From Rutstroemia sp. NJR-2017a BVV2 (Eukaryota; Ascomycota; Leotiomycetes; Helotiales; Rutstroemiaceae): 64,000 bases of DNA. Numbering within the stretch: the stretch's first letter is position 1; every line of letters begins with the position of its first letter. The DNA is taken from the NCBI GenBank assembly GCA_002946415.1, contig NJPS01000040.1:124001-188000 (forward strand), in the 5' to 3' direction. Shown piece by piece: positions 52,101 through 62,304 of the stretch. The position numbers and the translations under genes are program-made. The notes below the pieces were generated by a model. The model had not been told where the DNA came from. It worked only from the letters and a program-made list of their open reading frames with translations, and ran no database searches.

Positions 52101-54089
52101 CTCTCACACAGACACGCATTATCCTCCTCGCACCTCTTCCATCGCCAAATACGAATCTTCGCAAGCCGAAAATAAACCTGACATATCCTTGCGAGAAGTC
52201 CGATCCAACTCTCCAATTGGACGTTCCACAATATCCAGCTCCCGTGGTACAGTCTTCTCGCGAGCAACAAGTGAGCGCCCAGCGACCGTTACAACCACAC
52301 ACTCAACTGTATCTGAGATCAAAGGGTACTATTATTCTGGATCTTCCGGTGGATTTCTAGGCGATTTCGTCCCGGTTGGAAGCCCTGCCTCTGTCTACTC
52401 ACCCCAACCACAACTGCCTGGAAAAATGACTGAAAATGCGTAAGTTGCATCTCATGCGTGTGGATGAATTTGTTCCTAACTTGCCCGCAGTAATTCTGAT
52501 ACCCGCAAGGCCGCGCCATTGAAAGAGCTGTATAGATTCGAGCCAGAAACGCCTACTTGCCTGAACGCATCACCCCAAACTACTTTTTCAGATTTTATAG
52601 AAAGCCGCGATTCAAGACCTGTATCATCGCCAAACTTCGGTCACACAAAACATCTGAGCCCAATCTTATATACCTCGTCGCATCTCGCACGCCCTGGACT
52701 TCAACGTAGTGGATCATCCCCAAGCGTATCGCCGATGCGTTTCGCAGGCCGAGATCTGTGTCCCAGTCCTGAGTCTTTCGAGTATTATGTTGATCCTGAT
52801 TCTCCTTCGCCCATCATGAAGAGCTCATACAATACACAAAGCTCAGTCCGCCGTGGCCGGGCTGCTACCCTTGCATCTCAATATCCTATGCGTAGAGAGT
52901 CTCCGGAGCGTTTCCAGCATGCATCAAGCTCGCCCGTCCGTCAGCTTACTGGCGATATTTACCAACGACCTTCCCGTTCACCAGTTCGCCAAGCCGAGAA
53001 AAACCATGGACATCGTCCCGTTATTGCGACTCATACTCCTACGGGAGCTAAAATGATTTCTAATCAGCATAATAAATCTTTTTCGAGCTCAGACTCCAGC
53101 ATAATCAACCGCGCCATGACTCGGTCGCCGTCAAAGACTCTTGTTGACGTCTTCGAGCAAGATGAAACTGCCACCGAAAGTCCAGTTCTCCCTCCAGTTT
53201 CTCCAAAGAAAAGATCGCGCTCGCCCATGAAGAAAATGTTTGGAGAGCATGGCTGGCTTGGATCATCGCCAAACGAGATTATGCTTCCGCAGATCCAAGC
53301 TACGAGGTCCGCTCGAAAACTCGAGAAACCTAGAAAAGCCGGCATGATGGAAAAAATCAAAAGCAAGATCGAAGAACTTGTAAGTCTATTGCTCATGCAG
53401 GTCCTCTCACTTTCGCTGACGTACCTTAGACAGAGAAGGCAGATGCGAGAAACACGGACAAGAATAAAGTATCTGTCCTATCCATCTCGATCTCTCCCTT
53501 TGAGCAGGCAAGATATTTGGTTGAGCTGGAACTTATGATCGTCCATACCGCCAACACGTTTCTCATGACTCAATTTAGCCAGGGTCGCATGTCGATCGAT
53601 ACGATCAAGAAGACGGTAGATACATGGAAGAACAAAGGTCGGCCGGCAGTGGTAGAGTTCATGTACGACCAAGCTACGCAGAGAGATCTTGTCGCCGTCA
53701 ATCAGTTTAACGTCCGATTCCACGGCGAGAAACTTGGCGATGATGTCCGTATTGCATCGATGCTCTACAATTGGAAACAAGTTGCATCCCTAATGGCTGT
53801 TCGCACGTTCTGTAACGCAGATACGGTGCTCTTGAAGCTCTTGTTCGATATTGAGCAGATTTTGGAGCTTATTGGAGCAACAGACTCAATCATGCTTCGT
53901 CTCCAACAGCTTCGAGTGTCTATCAACGAGACTATTCGTATTGCCAAACTTGGGAAGACACGTCGCGAAGCAACGAATGGTCATGAGATGCCATGGGATC
54001 CCCATAAATCGACGAGTACTTCTCGCAGTGTATTCGCTGAGGATCCATACGGAGGGATGAAGCTTGTTCCGGATTCTTATGTGGAATGA
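49155..54089 (+). CDS. Conserved-looking 1511-residue hypothetical protein
   Basis: Exons 49155-49320, 49377-49412 (36 bp), 49552-49736, 49787-50570, 50624-52439, 52491-53379 and 53430-54089 sum to 4536 nt. I do not recognise the family. The N-terminus (residues 1-130) looks folded, with NYLVRLCADVPRNLPYKDGL and PCIFQRWKYEHLRRR. A long Ser/Asn/His/Pro-rich disordered middle has many SPxR/RSPxR repeats, probable kinase sites. The last 220 residues are compact and helical (FEQARYLVELELMIVHTANT through LRLQQLRVSINETIRIAKLG) and look like a conserved domain of unknown function. No signal peptide, membrane segment or enzyme motif. Start chosen as ATG 49155; the ATG at 49164 is also in frame. Every junction keeps frame, so the model is reliable even though the function is unknown. 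Confidence 0.75.
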
Positions 54090-55559
54090 AGTCTTACTTC
54101 CCAACCTGTAACGCATCCTGTACAAGTTCTCTCCACAGCTTTTGGTGCTTAACTACTCCTCCTCTGACACGACTTGACCTGAGCACCGAAAATGGATCGG
54201 CAGTTGCAGACCGGAAGGCATCAGAAGAGGGAGAGAGTTGTGTTACAGAATTGAATTTTATTTTAAAAGCCGAAAACAGGAAAACGATGATGCGTAAGTG
54301 GATTGTATCTTTGGACAGGGTCGACATCTTACAAACCTCACTCAGGACTTCTAAGAGGGTTTTCGGGTCAGTAGGCTGGCTACTGGACGCCAAATGAATA
54401 TTTCCATCTCCTTTTCTGGATCCCGTCGCCGTACATGCTCTTTGTTCAACTGCATGATAAAATGGTCGGACCTTGTTCACTTGAATTTGCTGAGAAATGC
54501 TTCATTTTGGCCATGCTTTCTTTTACTTCGCATTGCACATACAATCAATTCTAGGGCCTGAGTCTCGAAGATTATCTGCCTGCGGTAACGGCCTGCCTAT
54601 GATGGATGGTAAGCAGGAGGCATGTATGTAGTGTGGTAAAAAGAAGTTTGCATTAGCTAGATGAATAGACCAACCAAAAAAGCCAGACGGAAAGTTTAAG
54701 AGATCTTAACTATGCGAGTGAGTATGTAGACGATGAGCTAAAAACCGTAGAGAGGTGCACAGGGCGATCTGTTCATCCCCGTATTTCCATGTCCACTCCA
54801 CCTGCTCCCTCCCCCATGGCAATGGTATGTAATGGTAATGCAGTGGTACTAACTAGTGTAGTGCGTACGCTATGGCTTTCTACCGGTAACGACTCTACTT
54901 ATAGACGTGGACATGGAACCATGGAACTATTATTCTTGCGATTGCGCTTCTAGAATACCGCTGACTGACCTCACGCAGCGGAACAATGTCTCTTTTCCAA
55001 GATTTCTTGTTCTTGGTGTCTCAGACAGCATGTGACTGTCACTGACTGGTAATCTTACTGGGCCGACCGTAGCCGACGTCATACCTGAAAGTGCGTTGCT
55101 ATCTCCAGAAGCGCAGTTGCCTCACGAAATTCAGAAGACCTGCACTTGCACACTTGCACACTCGCACTTGCAGAGGGAACACGAATACAGTACACACAGT
55201 ACACACAGTACATACAATATAATACAGTCCAGTGCGGTACAGTAGGTACATCCTTCCATTTCCTCTCTTCTTGAACGCCTGCCTAATATTGGCAGCGACA
55301 ACCTACATTGTTGATGGCTTCTAACAACAATCTTTTTCTTCTTCCCTTTTCTCCCATCCATATTCTCTCTTGACCCCATCATTCTCACGACAGCATTCTT
55401 TACGCCTCACTTGAAAAAGTTACACCGCCATCAACATCATTACACTACGATCAACCCTTCCTGGAGTTCTCTTGGAGGATATCGCATCTGCAGAGCAGAA
55501 TTCGTTTCTTGTATTCCTAGAATCCTTATAATAAACCAACTTTTTCTTTCCTAAATAAT
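54090..55559. other. Intergenic region
   Basis: Downstream of the 1511-residue gene and upstream of the DDHD gene. Contains CACTTGCA- and ACACAGT-type short repeats near 55140-55215 and a pyrimidine-rich leader after 55320. No gene supported. Confidence 0.4.
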
Positions 55560-55611
55560 GTAAGTAGGCCGTAGTTTCGGCTCTTCGCGATACTAACTCT
55601 CTGGCTGGCAG
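55560..55611 (+). other. Probable 5' UTR intron of the DDHD gene
   Basis: GTAAGT at 55560 and a CAG ending at 55611, with TACTAAC branch site at about 55590-55596: a perfect fungal intron, 52 bp, ending nine bases before the start ATG at 55621. Splicing removes the upstream ATG at 55558-55560. Confidence 0.7.
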
Positions 55612-55620
55612 TACGCAACA

Positions 55621-58600
55621 ATGTCTCAACACGTCCATACATATGGGCCGAACTGCCACCTCGCTCCCCGAAATGAAGAAGCAACCCAAAAACCTTGCGA
55701 AGGAATGCCAGAGATCCGTACGCAGTTCTTCTATTGCTCCTCTCTTACTCTCGACGACCCTCTAGGCGCCGTCCCACCTCCAACATCCGATTCCAAAGCT
55801 GCCAAGCACCCACCCAAACCTTTCTCTCCCAACGACAATGAAGCACTACAAAAAGCATGGGCAGGCTTGGGTTCCTCTAGGGATAGGCGGAACCATAAAC
55901 GGACTTTTAAAACCAAAGGCTCGAGTCCTGCAAGCCCAAAACACAAACACGGTTCTAAGAAAGACCCAGAAACGAATTCTGAGGCATGTGAGGAGGCACT
56001 TGGCTGTAAACATACTGAGCACAAGCCTAGCAAGGACTCTGCTGAACACAAAGATCATAAAGGTCATAAAGGCAAGAAGAACAACACGGAACCCGTTCCA
56101 GTAGCTTGTCCATGCAAGGCAAGTCATTTGTGGTGCCGAAATGCGCCTGGAAAGTGCACCTGCACATCCTGTCCCAAAGGCCCGGCACACCTTCATATGA
56201 TGAGCAGCAGCGCACCTGAACCGCTCCATAACCCCAAAAGGAAGTCGCATGAAGCTGAGAATAGTGGCCATGGAGAGCAAGAATCCAAGAAAGATGACAC
56301 TAGCCACAAGAAGACCAAGGACGTGAAGCCCAAGAAGTCCAAATCCAAGTCAAAAGATAAAACTCACAGCACGGATGACCAGGAATCTGCTACCCATGGA
56401 GAAGCCGATGCCGAACCTGAAAATGCCGAGGAATGCCCTTGCGGTCATTTAGATCATGACACAAGTTCCGAATCCGAGGAGGAATACCGCTGTGGCCATT
56501 TAGATCATGCATCCGAGCCCGTGCCTACTGATACCAGGGTCCCAAGCTGTTGTGGCGACACCACTGGACATATTCCCACAAACCAGGAATCGGTGGAAGG
56601 TTCTGATGTTGGCAAGCCCTCTGGACCATCATCAGCCACTTGGTGTTGCGCAGATTTGGAGAAAGACAATAGGGGTCACGGGGAAGCTGAGACGACTAAG
56701 GGCAAGGGCCACGATCCCAAAGAACCTTGCGTCACTGCGCAAGGTCCAGAGAAAAAGACGGCAGATAAAGGCAAAGGCACCGAAGCACAATCATCCAAGC
56801 CTGGAAAAAAGGCAAAGGGCAAATACAAGCTTTTTGGCAAGCAAACGGTAGAGGATAATCAAACCGATGGCGCCAATGACGATCCCAGCACAATTGAAGA
56901 TTTTGGATTGTACGGCCAAGATACCTACGGAGATGTAGATACAGGTCTTTCCACTCTGGACCAAGGAGATGCGACGAATGACAACCATGACACCGGGTCT
57001 CAGGTACTTATGGCTGGTGACGGAAATACCCCCATGAAGACTACTGAACTGGGCACTACTGGCAAACCGTTCTTGAAGCTTCCTGCCCGCAGCGAAAGTC
57101 CCCTGCCTTTGCATGTTCCCATGCACGAACCCGAGCCCACAATAAATCCTCGTAAGACCCACGAGCGTGATTCCACGGAGGATTTGGAGGTGGAAGGATG
57201 CAAAGCACACAAGAACAAGGAGCAGGTGAATATCCCTGTTGGATATTCTAGGCTCCACGAGGTCAGCCTGCCGTCGCTACAAATGAAGCCAATCTATTGG
57301 TCACCACTTCATGATGTTGCTTCTTGTATCTATGGCACTTGGTTCTACAAGGACAGCATGTACCCCGTTGAGCCAACGGTCGCCAACCAGCTTGAGATAG
57401 GCTACAGGGAGTTGCAGTGCTGGTCCCAGACATGGAAGGATGAACTCAGTTCTGCAATAGAGGTGGGCGCTGCTGGTGAGGAGAAGATTGCTCATCGTCT
57501 TTGGCCAGCAGAGGAAAACCAGAAGGCTTCGAAATCCAACTCTGCTGAACATCTTGTATCTGCTGATCCTTACTGTGCTGCTCGCTGTTTCCATGGAGAA
57601 GCCGCAGCTGAAGGCAAAGGTGACGAATTGGAGGCTAAGCCGACTCCATCAACTTCAATTGCTAAGAAGTATCCCAATTCCCAAGTGATCTACAAGAACG
57701 CTTGCGAAGCTTTTATTCTTCGACCCACTCTACAGCCATCTGAATATTACGGACGAAAACCACTTGCGAAGATCATGAAAAATATGATCGTTGGCATTCC
57801 TGTTGTTCGAGGATTCGACTGGGGCTCTTGGGAAAAACTCCATCCTTCTAAGAAGACTCAGAACACAATCAAGACTTCTCATAAAACAGGTGTTACCGCT
57901 GGCTCCAAGCCTGATTGCTGCCCAGCTTGTCAGGCCCAGGAGAAAGTTCCCGAATATAGTGACCTGTGTCTAGTTATCCACGGAATTGGTCAAAAACTTT
58001 CCGAGCGCATGGAAAGCTTTCATTTCACTCACGCTATCAACGGTTTCCGTACCGAGGTCACTCGTGAACTTTTCAACCCCGATGTGAAGAAGGTTCTTCG
58101 AGAAGACTTATGTGGACTTATGGTGCTACCTGTTAATTGGCGCCAGGATCTTGTCTTCGAGGATGGCGGACCTAACAAAGCTGGAGACAAGGATGATTCA
58201 GAGTCTACATATACTCTCAACGATATCACACTTCCAACCATACCGGCAGTACGCGGCCTCATTTGCGATGTTATGTTAGACATTCCATATTATCTGTCCA
58301 AGCACAAGCCGAAGATGATCGCCGCTTTGATTGCCGAAGCGAATCGCATCTACCGTCTCTGGTGTAAGAATAACCCGGGATTCCACAAGAAAGGTCGCGT
58401 GCACCTCATTGCACATTCACTTGGAAGCGTTATGGCCCTCGAAGTGTTGAGCAAGCAGCCAACCAGCATACCGGCCGAGCTCTCATGGAGAACAAACACC
58501 AAATGTTTTGATTTCAGAACCACCAACTGCTTCCTTGCGGGAAGTCCAGCTTCTTTCTTTCTTCTACTAGATAATGCACATTTGTTGCCCAGAAAGGCGC

Positions 58601-59178
58601 TGAACAAACCAGGCGCTGAATACGGCGATGATACCCGTGAAGATGTCGTCGGTGAAGTCGGCACCTTTGGTTGTCTCGCAGTCGACAATATCTACAACAT
58701 CATGCACATCAACGACCCCATCGCATACCGCCTGAACGCCACCGTCGACGCGCCCTACGCCTCCAGTCTCAAAGTCGCCGAAGTCCCCAACTCATCCCTC
58801 AGCTTCTTCGGCTCCGTCGGCCACGCCATCAAATCCCTCCCAGGCATATCCTCCCCAACCGATCTTGGCGTCGGACAGCTGCCAAAACCGGCTATGCTCA
58901 AGATGCCTTCGCAAGTCGAGATGGCCGTGCATGATTTCTCGGCAGAAGAAATCGCGGAGAAGAAATTCTGTCTGCTGAATGATAACGGTCAGGTTGATTG
59001 GTGTTTGGGCAATAGGGGGGGTATGCTGGATAATCAGTATATCAATATGCTGAGTGCGCATAGTTGTTATTGGACGCATAGGGATTTTATTAGGATGCTT
59101 TGTGTGGAGGTGGGGAGGAAGGCGGGGAGGGATAATACGTTGCCGAATATGAGGGCGGTTAAGAAGAGTCGGAAGTAG
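55621..59178 (+). CDS. DDHD-domain phospholipase A1 with Cys/His-rich N-terminal extension
   Basis: Intracellular PA-PLA1-type lipase (yeast YOR022C family), acting on phosphatidic acid and related lipids at membranes. Single coding exon, 1185 residues. Residues about 31-55 (RTQFFYCSSLTLDDPLGAVP) resemble the conserved N-terminal element of fungal DDHD proteins. Residues 60-540 are an unusual Lys/His/Asp/Cys-rich low-complexity region, with a CxC...C knot at 163-192 and two CGHLDH repeats at 274 and 291. From about 550 the conserved part begins (PIYWSPLHDVASCIYGTWFY). The lipase domain has LCLVIHGIGQ and the nucleophile motif AHSLGS (Ser933). The DDHD domain follows, with LAGSPASFF and the HINDPIAYRL motif. 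Fungal relatives are shorter; the extension accounts for the difference. Confidence 0.88.
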   Translation: MSQHVHTYGPNCHLAPRNEEATQKPCEGMPEIRTQFFYCSSLTLDDPLGAVPPPTSDSKAAKHPPKPFSPNDNEALQKAWAGLGSSRDRRNHKRTFKTKGSSPASPKHKHGSKKDPETNSEACEEALGCKHTEHKPSKDSAEHKDHKGHKGKKNNTEPVPVACPCKASHLWCRNAPGKCTCTSCPKGPAHLHMMSSSAPEPLHNPKRKSHEAENSGHGEQESKKDDTSHKKTKDVKPKKSKSKSKDKTHSTDDQESATHGEADAEPENAEECPCGHLDHDTSSESEEEYRCGHLDHASEPVPTDTRVPSCCGDTTGHIPTNQESVEGSDVGKPSGPSSATWCCADLEKDNRGHGEAETTKGKGHDPKEPCVTAQGPEKKTADKGKGTEAQSSKPGKKAKGKYKLFGKQTVEDNQTDGANDDPSTIEDFGLYGQDTYGDVDTGLSTLDQGDATNDNHDTGSQVLMAGDGNTPMKTTELGTTGKPFLKLPARSESPLPLHVPMHEPEPTINPRKTHERDSTEDLEVEGCKAHKNKEQVNIPVGYSRLHEVSLPSLQMKPIYWSPLHDVASCIYGTWFYKDSMYPVEPTVANQLEIGYRELQCWSQTWKDELSSAIEVGAAGEEKIAHRLWPAEENQKASKSNSAEHLVSADPYCAARCFHGEAAAEGKGDELEAKPTPSTSIAKKYPNSQVIYKNACEAFILRPTLQPSEYYGRKPLAKIMKNMIVGIPVVRGFDWGSWEKLHPSKKTQNTIKTSHKTGVTAGSKPDCCPACQAQEKVPEYSDLCLVIHGIGQKLSERMESFHFTHAINGFRTEVTRELFNPDVKKVLREDLCGLMVLPVNWRQDLVFEDGGPNKAGDKDDSESTYTLNDITLPTIPAVRGLICDVMLDIPYYLSKHKPKMIAALIAEANRIYRLWCKNNPGFHKKGRVHLIAHSLGSVMALEVLSKQPTSIPAELSWRTNTKCFDFRTTNCFLAGSPASFFLLLDNAHLLPRKALNKPGAEYGDDTREDVVGEVGTFGCLAVDNIYNIMHINDPIAYRLNATVDAPYASSLKVAEVPNSSLSFFGSVGHAIKSLPGISSPTDLGVGQLPKPAMLKMPSQVEMAVHDFSAEEIAEKKFCLLNDNGQVDWCLGNRGGMLDNQYINMLSAHSCYWTHRDFIRMLCVEVGRKAGRDNTLPNMRAVKKSRK

Positions 59179-59627
59179 ATGTGAATGGAGAGCAGGGGTA
59201 TTTGATTGAGAGTTTCTCTGGTTCTCCCCTATTTTTGGCAGTCTGGGATGCAGATGGGAGTATATTTGGAGTTTCGGACTGGACTTTGTGTGGTGTATCA
59301 TGCTGGCACCGCTATTTTTGGCGTGGTTGCTTTGGTTTAAATTGGGTTGGACTGTGTTGAGATTGTGCTTGCTTGTGCTTTGCGCTTGTTGTTGAGATTG
59401 TTAGATTCCTAGATTACCTATGATACCCCCTCTTTTACCTAGATGAGATGAGACAAGAAGAGATAGAGAAACAATGATTAATGCAACTACGATTATGTTT
59501 ATGATATTTTTGGTATTCCGTTGTTGCTGTGTCTGATGATTACTTTTTCTAACCTAACCCTACTATTTTCAACGTCTTCTTCCCTCGTATCCTTTTCAAT
59601 CCGGCTAGTTCATTAGGCATTAAGTCT
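59179..59627. other. Convergent intergenic region
   Basis: 3' flanks of the DDHD gene (+) and the first X325-like gene (-). T-rich; no coding features. Confidence 0.5.
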
Positions 59628-60851
59628 TTAGATTACTAATACCCCCCCAACTACAGCAGACAAAAGCATTATCCCCATCCCTAGTATCCCACTACTGCCC
59701 CCGAATCCAAAATTCATCTCCCTGGTAGCAGCACTGGATGACTTCGCGGCGCTGGGAGATGATGTGGTGGATGAAGCGGAGGTGGAGTTCGAAGAGGAAG
59801 TGGATGAAGAAGTGACGGTCGTTAGGCTGAGACCGGGACTGCTGGGACATTGGGTGGAGTTGGTGGCGGCGGAGAGGTTGGCGGGGGAGAGGGCGGTAGA
59901 GAAGGTTATGTCTGCGCACTGGGGAGGGAGTTAGTATAAGGGTGGGAAGCCGAGGGGAGGTGGGTTTGAAAATAAGGAGGGTGGTGATTGAGAGGGAAAG
60001 AGGAGAGGGAGGTGAGGGGCTGAGGAGGTGGGGTAGGAATAGGGGTGTGAAGGGGTGATAGTTGAGGATTGGAGGTTCAGGAGACGGTGATAAGGCCGTT
60101 GAATGAACCAATGCAGGAAGCAGAAACCGCCACTCTCAACCCCATTCTCCTTATATTCCCTTCCCCCACAAACCCATCCAGAAATTCAAAATGAAAAGAA
60201 AAAAAAAATCAAACTAACATTATACAACGCACTCCCGCTCTCCCCAACCGTAACCACCTGCAGCGTAGCGTTCATCCCATCCTGCACGGTAACGCCCTCA
60301 GGCAGCACGAAATCGCCGAGACAGAGCTCCCCCGCCCCAGTCTCGTTTAGAGGCGCGGGCGTAAGCGAGATGTTGAAGTTGCTGACGTTGGAGCCGAGAC
60401 CTAGGTTCACGAAGATGTAGGTCCAGGGGTGGTGCAGGGACAGCGCGATGGGGAAGGAGGTGCTGGGGTAGACGGTGCGGTTAAGGGTGGTGTTTATACC
60501 GGCGCCTGGGGGGAGGTTAGTTGGGGGAGAGTGAGGGGGAGAGTGAGGGGTGGAAAGGAGGCGTGAAAATCAGAGGTGGAGAGGAGGAGGAGAAGGGAAG
60601 AAGTATGGAGAAGTTAGAAGTTATGAAGAAGTGAAGAGAAGATTGGGATCACTGGGAGGTAGCAGGAAAGATGGTGACGTTGAATTGAAAGGGGTTGATG
60701 TGGAATCTTTGGGGAAGTGCTTACATGGATAAGTCCACTGAGAAGCAGGCGCTGCGAAAGAATCACCACGCCAATACGGATAGTTGAGAGTAAAATGCGC
60801 CGAGGCTATGGATGAGAAGAGGGTAACAAGGAGAAAGCTATAGTTTGCCAT
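59628..60851 (-). CDS. BIM1/X325-like GPI-anchored copper-binding protein (minus-strand member)
   Basis: Family of LPMO-related, copper-binding surface proteins; Bim1 of Cryptococcus helps copper uptake. Exons, in minus order, 60851-60725, 60505-60219 and 59918-59628 give 234 residues. The signal peptide is residues 1-18 (ends IASA), leaving His19 as the mature N-terminus (HFTLNYPYWRG), the hallmark of the histidine brace. Candidate second ligand His67/His68 (SLHHPWTY) and Asp in the C-x-x-D motif CLGD; conserved cysteines at 43, in CLGD and at the start of exon 3 (CADITF). A Ser/Thr-rich stalk and hydrophobic tail (SGILGMGIMLLSAVVGG) indicate a GPI anchor. Several N-x-S/T sites. The frame at 59692-60111 in another register is a shadow. 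Divergent from a second member 723 bp away. Confidence 0.85.
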
Positions 60852-61080
60852 CTTGAGTAAGTTCTGCTTTTCCAAGTCTTGGATATTGTGTTTCCGCAAT
60901 TCGTTCTTCGCAAAACGTTGATTTAATGTAGAGAGCTTTTCGAAACAACATAAACACAAACTGTCGAACCAAAAAAGATCAACGCTGTTTATGATATAGG
61001 ACGACGCGGGTCCAGATTCAGCCTCAGCTCTCAGGGTACCAGACAGACACGAACGGGAATCTTTCCTAATTCTCTCATAA

Positions 61081-61088
61081 TTTGCTCA
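61081..61088 (+). promoter_or_regulatory. Copper-response-element-like site (TTTGCTCA)
   Basis: Matches the TTTGC(T/G)C(A/G) element known for yeast Mac1-type regulators of copper uptake genes. Only one exact copy is seen in this promoter, while Mac1 usually needs two; a degenerate CTTGCTCA lies near 61390. Suggestive only. Confidence 0.3.
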
Positions 61089-61547
61089 ACTTCCCATTTC
61101 CATCGTACCACGCCAACGGGCACAACCCCATTTATTCAATCCATTATCCATCCCGCAACAAAACCCAACAAAGAAATCGCATCAATAGCTTCAGATGAAC
61201 GCCAAGACGAGGAAGGAAAGAGGCTGGTCATATAAACGTGCTCACCTGCAGCCTTGGCAGATGTGCGCCACACCAACCAGGACTTTGGTGGCTTTGTACT
61301 TTTCCTTGGCTTTGAATGTTTATTCCAATCGGGATCAATGAATTGTATCCCTACAATGGCGGAGAAGCGCCTCCAAGTGATCGTTGATATCTTGCTCAAA
61401 ACCGCGCAGTGAAGTAAGTAGAGGAGTTGGACGGCGGTCTGGGTGGGGGATTGATCATGTGAGGTAATAAAATTCAACGACATATCAAGTAGATAGAGAG
61501 TACTTCTCTTTCCTGTAGCACTTAATTACTTGAAGTAAAAGCCAGCA

Positions 61548-61553
61548 TATAAA
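61548..61553 (+). promoter_or_regulatory. TATA box of the plus-strand X325-like gene
   Basis: TATAAA 27 bp before the start ATG at 61575, so the leader would be very short or initiation lies further upstream. Confidence 0.4.
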
Positions 61554-61574
61554 ACTTCTTTCCGTTGTGGAACA

Positions 61575-62304
61575 ATGAAAATGAGGCTGAATACCCTCCT
61601 TGGCATGGTGCTGCTCTCCGCACGTGCAGCTTTATCACACTTCGTACTCAACTACCCACCCTCGCTCGGCTTCAGCGCCGACAATGAAGACGTCAGTCCC
61701 TGTGGAGGCTTCACGCCGTCGCTAGCAAGCACGTCTGATTATGCGGTTGCGCAGAATGCTATTGCTTTCACGACACTGCATCCTCAGTCGACTTTTATCT
61801 TCCGCGCAACGCTGGATGGGACTGCGAAGGGGAATTGGACGAATTTACTCCCGGTGTTCGAAGTGTATGGATTGGGTTCTATTTGCGAGACGGATGTCGT
61901 TGTTGGTTCGGAGTGGATTGGTCAAGCGGGATTGTTGCAGGTGGTTCAGCATGCTGAGGATGGTGTACATTATCAGGTAGGTTCTACCATGAGACTTGCT
62001 TTTGCATGATACTGACGCAAAAGATAAGTGTGCCGCAGTGAAGTTCGTCGAAGGAAGTCTTGGAAATACTCCTAGTACATGTACGAACTCTTCGGGAACT
62101 CAGCTCAGTTATGTTGGTGATGACACCTTGACCAATCTGGGAAATGCTTCAGCAACTTCGACGAGTGCTTCCAGTTCTGGTGCAGCAGCAAAGCCATCAA
62201 AAACTGCAGGCTCCGATGCTAGTTTGACTCGTGGTACTGCGATGCAGGGTCTTTGGGCCGTTGCAGTTGTGGCTTCGAGTGTGTTCTTTGGCTTCGTTGT
62301 GTAA
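61575..62304 (+). CDS. BIM1/X325-like GPI-anchored copper-binding protein (plus-strand member)
   Basis: Exons 61575-61976 and 62029-62304 (52-bp intron, phase 0) give 225 residues. Signal peptide 1-21, then His22 as mature N-terminus (HFVLNYPPSLGF), matching the paralogue. Candidate copper ligands: His22, His69 (TLHPQSTF) and the Asp of CETD. Cys43 sits in SPCGGF; the Cys at the start of exon 2 (CAAVKF) is preceded by the intron at the same position and phase as in the minus-strand member. A Ser/Ala/Thr stalk and a hydrophobic C-terminus (GLWAVAVVASSVFFGFVV) indicate a GPI anchor. Reading through the intron would stop at 62009 and lose the stalk and anchor. The start could also be the Met at codon 3. 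Role in copper binding at the cell surface is inferred from the family. Confidence 0.85.

Larger units (their letters stand above)
60852..61574. promoter_or_regulatory. Shared promoter region of the divergent X325-like pair
   Basis: 723 bp between the two starts. Holds an exact TTTGCTC copper-response-like site at 61081 and a TATAAA box at 61548, both listed separately. Frames here (for example 61136-61483 minus) have no support. Confidence 0.5.

Noticed and set aside
59692..60111. 139-codon minus-strand frame
   Set aside because: Another register over the X325 stalk exon and its intron; Pro/Ser-rich shadow.
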